Assembly (NCBI RefSeq): GCF_008033135.1
Contig: NZ_CP041335.1
Coordinates: 1,213,513 to 1,277,512 of the forward strand
From: Chitinolyticbacter meiyuanensis
GTDB lineage: Bacteria; Pseudomonadota; Gammaproteobacteria; Burkholderiales; Chitinibacteraceae
Direction: 5' to 3'
Length of the DNA stretch: 64,000 nt
The notes under the pieces were generated by a model, which made no database searches, had not been told where the DNA came from, and saw only the letters and a list, made by a program, of their open reading frames with translations. Below, in pieces: positions 48,845 through 56,800 of the stretch (positions within the stretch are counted from its first letter, which is position 1; every line of letters begins with the position of its first letter). The position numbers and the translations under genes are program-made.

Positions 48845-50032
48845 TTATTGCGGAGGTCGGTAATACAGCCCATCAAGCATTGCGACACGAGAATCCCATA
48901 ACTCGGGTTCACGCCTGCGGCTGATTCTGTGGCTCGGCCTGGTGCTATTCCACCATCGTGACCCTAGAATTGGCTGAACTACTCGCTCCCAGTAGTTCGC
49001 CAAGGTCAGTGACGACGCTGCATAACCCAAGTCCGCTGCAAGCCCTCTGCTGTTTTCTCTGTTCACGCAGACAAAATAATCGGGTCTTTTCATCGCAAGC
49101 AGTCGACTTGCTGATGGCACACCGCCTACACGTTTTTTACCCTCAAAAGCGCGTTGGAACTTCTCGCAAAACTTCTCGTAGTGCCCATGGTGAATAGGAC
49201 CTGCAAGCGGAATGCACTTTAATGCTTTTGCGATTGAGGCTGGTTTGGAATTGATTATGTTGTAAAAGGTGCCGAAGCCCGTCATGGAACCGAAGAGCTT
49301 CCAGTCAATATCGCTTTTATCGCTTGCTCTAGGGACCCCTGCAATTGCGCGATGCTCGGCGGGCAACAAGTACTTGAAGTTCGGTTCGTCTCTGCAAAAC
49401 ATGCTTTCAGCTGATTTTAAAAGGTCCAGCCTAGCTGCATATAGGCTATCGTTGGCTATATTCTCGACGAAGTCTTCCCACGAAAGACTCAGCAACTCGG
49501 TAGCGCCAGGCGGAAACTGGGGCTTCAACGCATGCAAGAGCTGCTGCCTAATCTCCCAATCTACCTTGTAGTCCGCCAATAGCTCTGCGGTGATACGCTG
49601 GCCAGATTCCCACCAGCCCTCACACCGCGCTTTTAGCGATTGGAAGATTTCGCTATGCCATCCCCCAAGGAGCTTAACGTTTGCCTCTTCGTTTTTTGCT
49701 AAACCGCCCTGGGTAAAATTGCTACTACCAACCAGCGCAATGCCGATGTCACCTTTTCGAAACAAGTAAATCTTGGGGTGGAAGGTGAAGTTCTCAGTGA
49801 AGTAAACCCGTGCCACATCGCTATCCTGCCACTCCTCTAAAAATTGTGGGTCAGTATAGGCAAAATCAATCCCTACAACGAGGTGCTTTATTCGCCGCCT
49901 ATTTTTAAGCAGGGTTGGATTTGCCGGATTGCTCTTTGCCCACGCGACTGCAAACCACGCGGCATCGCACATGTTTAGCTCAGTAGCTATTGCAGTTGAA
50001 GTTTCTACGGAATTGAGTAGCTGTATATGCAT
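48845..50032 (-). CDS. Phospholipase D-family nuclease, predicted defence protein
   Basis: The protein has 395 residues. One PLD catalytic motif is visible: His85 and Lys87 in FHPKIYLF, with GSSNFTQGG at 102-110. A single HKD copy implies a dimer, as in BfiI- or Nuc-type nucleases. The long C-terminal part (residues 150-395) has no named domain. It lies 69 bp after the DUF4189 gene on the same strand, so the two may be co-transcribed. Start ATG 50032 is chosen; a TTG seven codons upstream is possible. The GC content is lower than that of the genes on both sides. Confidence 0.7.
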   Translation of the reverse strand: MHIQLLNSVETSTAIATELNMCDAAWFAVAWAKSNPANPTLLKNRRRIKHLVVGIDFAYTDPQFLEEWQDSDVARVYFTENFTFHPKIYLFRKGDIGIALVGSSNFTQGGLAKNEEANVKLLGGWHSEIFQSLKARCEGWWESGQRITAELLADYKVDWEIRQQLLHALKPQFPPGATELLSLSWEDFVENIANDSLYAARLDLLKSAESMFCRDEPNFKYLLPAEHRAIAGVPRASDKSDIDWKLFGSMTGFGTFYNIINSKPASIAKALKCIPLAGPIHHGHYEKFCEKFQRAFEGKKRVGGVPSASRLLAMKRPDYFVCVNRENSRGLAADLGYAASSLTLANYWERVVQPILGSRWWNSTRPSHRISRRREPELWDSRVAMLDGLYYRPPQ

Positions 50033-50101
50033 TGGGTACGCCGCCGCCTGCAAGGGGAATTCGGAATGTACTTCTAAGCCGCTGCACCACTTTAGGCCAT
50101 G

Positions 50102-50701
50102 TCAGCAGCCATCCGAGTTCCACCCCCATGCCTGCTTGATGGGGTCATAACAGTAAGCCGCCTGGAAATGGATGCTGCAGCCGTTCTCAAAGGTTCGAAT
50201 GCAGTCCCCGTTGTTGCACGTCTCGTCGAACCGTACCGCACGACCAGTTGGTGGTTGGCACTGCTTTGCCTTGGCTTGGGGCTTGCCGTTGTTCGCCACG
50301 CCTACGCTGTCGTAGAACCAGCTCACGTGCTCATTGCATTGGCCAAATGTAGCGGTGCACTTCTCTGCAGCCAAGTCGACCGCCGTCTGCTGCTCGACGT
50401 GGAAGACATAGCTGAACCCTGACTGGTTGGCGCTCTTCGCAACGGCGAGATAGCCAGGGCCTGGGTAGGTCGCCAGTATCTTGCACTTCAACTCGGCCTT
50501 TGGCCCCAAGGCCTTTCGGGCCTCTTCCCGGCAAGCGGCCAGTGCTGATGCCTCGGCTTCTGCCTTGGTCGCGCTATTCCAGGTGTTGCCCAGAAACACA
50601 TCTCCTTCGACCGACATGCTCGCGATGGAAGAGACCGCTGACGCTTGCAGCGGGACGAGCGATGCCAGAGCGGCAGCCAGAGCTACTCGGAGATTCCTCA
50701 T
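50102..50701 (-). CDS. Secreted DUF4189-like Cys-rich protein
   Basis: This 199-residue protein has a signal peptide of about 23 residues (VALAAALASLVPLQASA). The mature part has a DUF4189-type pattern of A..A...C helices alternating with strands (SALAACREEARKAL; AVDLAAEKCTATFGQC). The C-terminal region is Cys-rich (CQPPTGRAVRFDETCNNGDC) with about ten Cys, so disulfides are likely. It is divergent from the protease-PLC fusion, and its upstream region carries two palindromes also present before the XRE gene. It may be an inhibitor, sensor or accessory protein of that system. Confidence 0.68.
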   Translation of the reverse strand: MRNLRVALAAALASLVPLQASAVSSIASMSVEGDVFLGNTWNSATKAEAEASALAACREEARKALGPKAELKCKILATYPGPGYLAVAKSANQSGFSYVFHVEQQTAVDLAAEKCTATFGQCNEHVSWFYDSVGVANNGKPQAKAKQCQPPTGRAVRFDETCNNGDCIRTFENGCSIHFQAAYCYDPIKQAWGWNSDGC

Positions 50702-50727
50702 TTTGCGGCCCGTGTACGTTATCAAAA

Positions 50728-50744
50728 ACTACGCAAATCGTAGT
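50728..50744. promoter_or_regulatory. Palindromic operator 1 (perfect) before the DUF4189 gene
   Basis: ACTACG-CAAAT-CGTAGT is a perfect inverted repeat with 6-bp arms, 27 bp upstream of the DUF4189 start. The same palindrome occurs before the XRE regulator gene. Confidence 0.68.
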
Positions 50745-50761
50745 CATTGTTAAGTACGGAC

Positions 50762-50778
50762 GCAACGAAATTCGTAGT
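50762..50778. promoter_or_regulatory. Palindromic operator 2 (imperfect) before the DUF4189 gene
   Basis: GCAACG-AAATT-CGTAGT is an imperfect copy centred 34 bp from operator 1, with the same 6-5-6 layout. The perfect/imperfect pairing repeats at the XRE promoter. Confidence 0.6.
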
Positions 50779-51003
50779 TTTGGTGAAAGTGCTCACTGTT
50801 GGAGCGCACGCCGTGCTGAAGCAATCTGAGCGGACAATCCATTGGTCTGCAGTGCCTTGACCTTGTTAGGTCAACGGCATATTTCTTTCTTCCATCTGCC
50901 GCCTCACCAACTTTGACTGGAAGGTGGGCGGTATACATGGCCTAGCGCGGTGGCGGGCTGCGCTGGATTGAGTTGAACCACCCATGCCTTTTGAGAGGAC
51001 GAC

Positions 51004-53238
51004 ATGGAACGCTTCATACGTAGAGCAGAGCCCTCCGCCCTGAACTTGCACGACTTGCTCGAAGCCCGCGACCACTACTACGTCCACATCGCGAATCTGC
51101 CCACTGTGATTGGCACGGCGGTGGGCCGGTACCGGATTCGTCAGCGCGACCTCAACTTCTCATCGCCTGAATTCACTCCGGGTGACATCGACCTGGGCCC
51201 AAGGACGCTGGATAACAGCGACTTCAAACCTTGGTCATGGCCTTGCGTGCTCGTGTTCGTGAACGAATGGCTCGACAAGGAAACGATTGCGCGCCACCCC
51301 GAATTGTCCGTTCCTCCGGTGTTGTATCTGCCCGATGGACGCCAGGTCAGAACCTGTCCAATCCTGGTTGAAAAGCGCCAGAACAACCTGCCGCCGGCGG
51401 AAACAACAGCTTTTGCATCGGACAACTTTGGCCCAGGGTTCCAGGTCTACGTTGCCGACCAAGGCTCCACGCGGATGGGGGTCGCTTCAGCCATCGTCGA
51501 GGATGGCGCCAGTGCCTACGCGCTTGCGAGCCGACACTTGGTCGCAGACGTGGACCCCGGTAGTGCTGTCTTTGCGCTCCCTCGAGGAAAGCGCCTGGAC
51601 ATCGGTCGGGTTACCAGTCGAGCCGTCGATACGTTACCGCTGCAGGAGGTTTACCCAGGGTTCGCGGGCAGGTCCTCGCGCCTCACCTTGGATGCCGCCT
51701 TGGTGAAGCTGGATTCGGTCGCATCGATATCGTCCCAGTACGTCGATGTGGGCCGCATGGGCGAGCTGGTCGACATCAGCGCCGACAAGATGAGCCTCAG
51801 CTTGATTGGCTGCCCTGTGTTTTCCGTGTTGCCTGGCGGCCATCGCGTCGAAGGGATTGTCCACGGTTTGTTCTACCGGCATGCAACGCTTGGCGGTGTG
51901 GATTCGCTTTCTGAGTTCCTCATTGGACCTCGAGATGCCGGCCAGAGCGTGGAGACGCGTCCCGGTGATTCTGGTGCCGTCTGGTTCTGGGACCATATCG
52001 CAGACCGGAAACCCCGGCCGGACGATGCGCCTCCCGCAAAGCAAACGGATGCGGCAGGTGACGATGAGACCTACCGGCCATTGGCCGTGCAGTGGGGAGG
52101 TCAAGGGTTCTCCGCCAATAGTGGTGGCCCGGCTCGCGAGTTTGTTCTAGCGACCAGCATGACGGCCATCTGCAAGACCCTGAGCGTCCAAGTTGTTCAG
52201 GAATGGGACACGAACCAAAGCCGCTATTGGGGAAAGGTGGGCCATTACAACATCGGCTACGCTGCCTGCTTTGCGCTGCAGAGCCCCAAGGCGCAGGCTT
52301 TGTTCGCAGCGAATGCAACGGCGATTGGTGTGAGCGACCAGGACATCGTGGCCAAGCGCCTGCCCAGTGCAAAGCAGAAGACACAGTTCATCGCGCTTGC
52401 CGATGTTCCGGACCTGGTCTGGCGCAGCTCGCGTGGCAAAGACAAAGCCAACCACTTCGCAGATATGGACGAGCCTGGTAGCGGCCGGTTTGCCGGGAAA
52501 ACGTTGCTCGACCTGTGGAACAGCGATATCTCGTCACGGGACCCGCAGGTGTGGAACGAGTTCTACAGCAGCATCGACCCCGACAGAAAGCCGGAGCATC
52601 GAGGCGCATTGCCGTTCCGCGTGGCGCAGCTTTACGAGGTGATGGTCGAGGCGGTTCGTGAAGGCCACATCGACAAGTACGTCTGCGCCGCAGGTGTACT
52701 GGCCCATTACATCGGCGACGCATGCCAACCACTCCACGTTTCGTACCTGCACCATGGGCAGCCGCACGATGAGGGTGACGACAAGGTCCACGCAGTCTAC
52801 GAGGACGACATGCTCCAGTTTGCAGCGGTCGAAGTCGTTGGTGGCGTGAAGCAGCGTGTCGCAGACCGAGAGCCATTGACCATCACTCGAGGTGGAATGG
52901 CTGCCGCAGACGCAGTCGTGTCGCTGATGCGCCGGACCGTTGCCGAGCTACCGCCTGCTGAGGTGGTGGAGGTCTACCAACGGGTCCGAGGTTCCGGACA
53001 GTCCTCAGCGATGTGGCGAGAGCTCGGCGAGAAGACCCTGAACCGTATGGCCGACGGCGCTATCACGCTGGCCACGGTTTGGCAGTCAGCGTGGACCGAG
53101 GGCGGTGGCGATGAGCCGGGCCGCTTTACTGAAAGCGAGTTGAAAATACCCATACCGGTCGAGCTGTTGAAAAAGCTCTACGACGCGAAGAGCTTTGCAG
53201 AGTCAAAGTGGCTCTTCGAAATGAGCGTGCCGAGGTAA
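51004..53238 (+). CDS. Trypsin-like protease fused to a zinc phospholipase C/S1-P1 nuclease domain
   Basis: This 744-residue protein has no signal peptide. Residues about 145-390 form a trypsin-like protease with His178 (ASRHLV), Asp230 (LTLDAALVKL) and Ser323 (RPGDSGAVW). From 409 on there is a zinc-dependent PLC/S1-P1 fold: Trp409 and His414 (YWGKVGHYNIGYAA), Asp470, His484 (NHFADMD), His568, Asp572 and His578 (AHYIGDACQPLHV), then His596 and Glu600. The 4- and 6-residue spacings equal those of P1 nuclease; the final Glu matches bacterial PLC. In both families Trp is the free N-terminus that binds zinc, but here it is internal. ATG 51004 follows GAGAGGA. The first about 140 residues are unassigned. 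It is flanked by DUF4189 and XRE genes. Confidence 0.78.
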   Translation: MERFIRRAEPSALNLHDLLEARDHYYVHIANLPTVIGTAVGRYRIRQRDLNFSSPEFTPGDIDLGPRTLDNSDFKPWSWPCVLVFVNEWLDKETIARHPELSVPPVLYLPDGRQVRTCPILVEKRQNNLPPAETTAFASDNFGPGFQVYVADQGSTRMGVASAIVEDGASAYALASRHLVADVDPGSAVFALPRGKRLDIGRVTSRAVDTLPLQEVYPGFAGRSSRLTLDAALVKLDSVASISSQYVDVGRMGELVDISADKMSLSLIGCPVFSVLPGGHRVEGIVHGLFYRHATLGGVDSLSEFLIGPRDAGQSVETRPGDSGAVWFWDHIADRKPRPDDAPPAKQTDAAGDDETYRPLAVQWGGQGFSANSGGPAREFVLATSMTAICKTLSVQVVQEWDTNQSRYWGKVGHYNIGYAACFALQSPKAQALFAANATAIGVSDQDIVAKRLPSAKQKTQFIALADVPDLVWRSSRGKDKANHFADMDEPGSGRFAGKTLLDLWNSDISSRDPQVWNEFYSSIDPDRKPEHRGALPFRVAQLYEVMVEAVREGHIDKYVCAAGVLAHYIGDACQPLHVSYLHHGQPHDEGDDKVHAVYEDDMLQFAAVEVVGGVKQRVADREPLTITRGGMAAADAVVSLMRRTVAELPPAEVVEVYQRVRGSGQSSAMWRELGEKTLNRMADGAITLATVWQSAWTEGGGDEPGRFTESELKIPIPVELLKKLYDAKSFAESKWLFEMSVPR

Positions 53239-53256
53239 CGCGCGCGTTCGAAAAAG

Positions 53257-53284
53257 AAAGCCCAGCTCCGAGAGCTGGGCTTTT
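53257..53284 (+). terminator. Terminator after the protease-PLC fusion gene
   Basis: AAAGCCCAGCTC-CGA-GAGCTGGGCTTTT has a 12-bp stem and a T-tract, 18 bp after the stop codon. Confidence 0.88.
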
Positions 53285-53313
53285 CATTGCACCTCTGATT
53301 CAGCCCTTCCTTG

Positions 53314-53330
53314 GCTACGAAACTCGTAGT
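53314..53330. promoter_or_regulatory. Palindromic operator 3 (near-perfect) before the XRE gene
   Basis: GCTACG-AAACT-CGTAGT has CTACG/CGTAG arms and the same 5-bp spacer length as operator 1, 61 bp upstream of the XRE gene start. Confidence 0.66.
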
Positions 53331-53348
53331 ATCTGCCCACATAGTCAT

Positions 53349-53365
53349 CAACGGATATTCGTAGC
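53349..53365. promoter_or_regulatory. Palindromic operator 4 (imperfect) before the XRE gene
   Basis: CAACGG-ATATT-CGTAGC is centred 35 bp from operator 3 and ends 9 bp before the GTG start. It resembles operator 2 and could block translation initiation or transcription of the regulator gene. Confidence 0.58.
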
Positions 53366-53374
53366 CTTTCTAAG

Positions 53375-53707
53375 GTGGACGAGGTCTCGAGGGTGGCTGA
53401 ACAGGCTGAGGGTTCTCTTTTTGGGCGACGGCTGAAGCACATCCGCCTTGAGGCCGGCTTGTCTCAGAAGGCGCTCGGCATCCGAGCGGGGCTCGACCCT
53501 TTCGTGGCGAGTGCTCGAATCAACCGCTACGAACGCGGAATCCACAAAGTGGACTATCAGTTCGTGACCCGCCTGGCTGAGGTCCTCAACGTGCCGAGCG
53601 CGTACTTCTATGCGGAAGACGATGACTTGGCCGACCTGATTCTTGCTTTTGGGCGAGAGGATGCGGCGACTCTGGAAGCCCTACTCGCTAGCGTCAGGGC
53701 ACGATAG
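53375..53707 (+). CDS. XRE-family transcriptional regulator
   Basis: This 110-residue protein has an HTH_3 domain: GRRLKHIRLEAGLSQKALGI, then RINRYERGIHKVDYQFVTRLAEVLNVPSAYFYAEDD. The C-terminal about 25 acidic residues may form a dimerisation helix. It starts with GTG 53375 (an in-frame GTG at 53393 is possible). Palindromes next to its start and in the DUF4189/protease intergenic region make it the likely repressor of both, with autoregulation. A terminator isolates it from the protease gene. Confidence 0.85.
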   Translation: MDEVSRVAEQAEGSLFGRRLKHIRLEAGLSQKALGIRAGLDPFVASARINRYERGIHKVDYQFVTRLAEVLNVPSAYFYAEDDDLADLILAFGREDAATLEALLASVRAR

Positions 53708-53838
53708 CGCTCTTACGCGCGCGTCCTACGCGCTGCCCTCGGAGTACCCCCATCCACACTGGTTGCTCTCTTGTTCTCTGGCATAGCCTACAAATAAGCT
53801 TGGATTTCACAACAAAACAAGCTTGATTGGGGGCGCCT

Positions 53839-56800
53839 GTGCTACCGATAGACTTCGCACGTATACGAAGCACACCAAAAAGTCGTAACGATAGTTTCGA
53901 AGCACTAGCGGTGCAGCTTTTTCGGAAGAGCTGCCAAGCTCCTCAGGATTCGACCTTTGTTAGCTTAAGGGGGGACGGAGGCGACGGCGGTGTAGAGGCA
54001 TACTTCCGAGCCCCTGACCTACAGGTTATCGGCGTCCAAGCAAAATATTTTTTCCAACTTGGAACGAAAGAGCTTGAGCAAATAGACGGCTCATTAAAAA
54101 GCGCGCGTACAAATCATCCGACATTGTCCGAATATTGGATATACATCCCATTCGACTTGACTGGACGTGTTGCCGCTGGAAAGCGAGGCAAGAGTGAGGC
54201 GGAGCGCTTCGAAGAGTGGAAAGCCTCTGTCGAGGAGAAAGCCGAAGTAGAAGGAGCGGCGCTTAGCATTGTTCTATGTAGCGCAGCCATAATTCGGCAG
54301 CAAATACTAGCAATAGATGAGCACGGAGGTTTGCGCCGTTATTGGTTTGATGACTCAATACTCACATCAGCTCAAATTCAAGAGTGCCTAGCTAGCGCGG
54401 CTGCTTTTGCGGGCCCAAGATATTCGGCCGGGCTAGATGTCGTGACAAGTGCTTATACTGGCCTGGACTTTTTCGGTGGAGCTGGAGACTTTAGCGCGTG
54501 GCAGAAAAATACATTGGCTCCGCCATTTAATGGGCTGCGGTCGCTTATGCATTCTTCCAACGCTCTGGAAATATTAGGGGCCGAAGTTTCGGCTAAAGCA
54601 CGCAGTTTGGTGGAAGCTGTTTTGACGGAATGTCGAGCAATTATTAGGGCAGAGCATGCTGCAAGTAGCGTAGAGAGTGCGCTCAAGTCGATTTCTGAAT
54701 TGGTTCCAATTCTCATGGCGGCGCGCGACAGTCAAGAGCGTGAATTTAATGCGGCTCATGGGAAGGAAAGTGATACGCCAGCATTCCGGCAGTTTCACGC
54801 TGAATATATGTGTACTTTCCCTGCCGCCAATATGGACTCTGCTCGCGATTGGGTGCGTTGGACACAAAATCTACATGATGTGCTTGCTTCCCCAATACTA
54901 GGCACCACCATAGCACAGTCTTTACTTCTGGTAGGGCCGGCAGGTGCTGGGAAAACCCACGCATTAGTTAGCGCTGCGTTTAGGAGGCTTAAGTCTGGCG
55001 CTTTGTCTTTAGTGGTTTTTGGTGAGGATTTTGGTAGGGCCGAACCGTGGGAAGTACTGCGTAGCAAGCTAGGGTTTGGTGACGCTATGGCACGTTTCAC
55101 GCTGTTTGAATGTTTGCAAGCAGCCTCGGAACATACAGGATTCCCATTTGTGATTTTTATTGATGCACTCAATGAAAGCCCAAGAAGTGCCAGATGGAAA
55201 GACAAGCTCCCCGAGCTCCTCTCTCAGTGTAGGCCGTATTCTGGGGTAAAAATTTGTGTATCAGTCCGGGATACTTTTAAAGATTTGGAGGTTGACTCTA
55301 GATTTCCCGGGATAGCCTTCGAGTACAACGGCTTTGAGGGGACGGAGTTCGAGGCTCTTCAGGAATTTGCAAAGTACTATGAAATTGACGCAGAAATCAC
55401 CCCACTTTTTTCTGCGGAATTGAGCAACCCACTGTTTCTGCATTTGGCCTGTAAAGTCATAAAGGCTGAGGGACGGACCTCTTTAGATATTTCCTTGCCT
55501 GGTTTTACAGCATTGTTCGAGCGTCATCTTAAGCACTGTGATGACTTGGTCCGAGCGCGCCTAAATTACGCGAATCCTAGGAATGTAGTTCGGCAGGCGA
55601 TGTTGCGTGTGACAGATGTAGTTACGCAGAAAGAACCCCAGCATCGGACATGGGATGCCTGCGTTGCGGCTATCTCAACGATTGCTGGTGCCGAAATCAA
55701 GCCCGAAGAGTTACTTCGAGAACTTGAACATGAGGGTTTAGTAATTCTCTCGTCTGAGGACGATGATACGTGGCTCGTAAGGCTAGGATATCAACGGTAT
55801 GGCGATGTGCTACGTGCAACTAGCTTAATTGAGAGCCTGGACAAGGCTTCTGAAGAGATATTTTCCGTGCTAGCTAAAAAGATAGCGGGATTCTCTTCCG
55901 ATGATGAAGGAGTATTGGAAGCCTTGGCTATCCTTCTACCGGAAAAGCTAGGAGTGGAAATAACAATAGAGGACTTAGGGCTTGATGAAAAACTAGCTCA
56001 CCGTTTGTTTTTAGATTCGCTTGTTTGGCGTTCGCGTGTAAGCATGGGGCAAGACATTTACGCACATGCGCGAGCGGCCCTAAATGCGCCAAATCTCTGG
56101 ATGCACGCATATGACATATTTTTCCGTCTCTGTTTGGTGCCCGAGCATCCTCTCAACGCTCGAAACTGGTTAAGTCCACTGTTTCAGCGACATGGGATGG
56201 TAGAGCGAGATGCTTTCCTTTCTATTGCTGCTTATAAATCTTTTGATGCCAATGGAGGGGTCCGGTCTCTCATTGAATCTTCTCTATTCGCTGAGATTCC
56301 GCGCTGGCCTGCAGAAAGCCGGATGCTAGCGACTTTTTCCTTGGCATGGCTAAGCTCGGTAGCAGACAGACGAGTAAGGGACCAAGCATGTAAAGGGTTG
56401 ACTAGGTTGCTTGCATATCAGCCTGACTTGGCTTCTGATTTGTTAATGGAGTTTCAAGGGTGTGCTGACGATTACATCGTGGAAGGTATTGCTCTGTCTA
56501 TTTATAGCGCAGCTCTTCTCGAGCGAGGAAAAGCCGTTGAATTTGTACCCGCGCTAGATAGACTACTTACTCATTTTTCTGATTATCAGAATATTCTTGT
56601 TAGAGATTCTATTAGATTGCTTGGAGCCCGGCTAGCCAGGTTTGGGTTGCCTGACTCTGTTGCGGTCAAGCTTAGCGATTTCCCACCTAAGGCCTCTCTT
56701 CCGGAACGTTGGCCTGTTTTGGCTGATGCTAAGCCGTTGTTGGAGCTGGAGCGACTGCCAACTGATATGAAACTTTGGGGGCAGCAGCTGCTACCTGATT

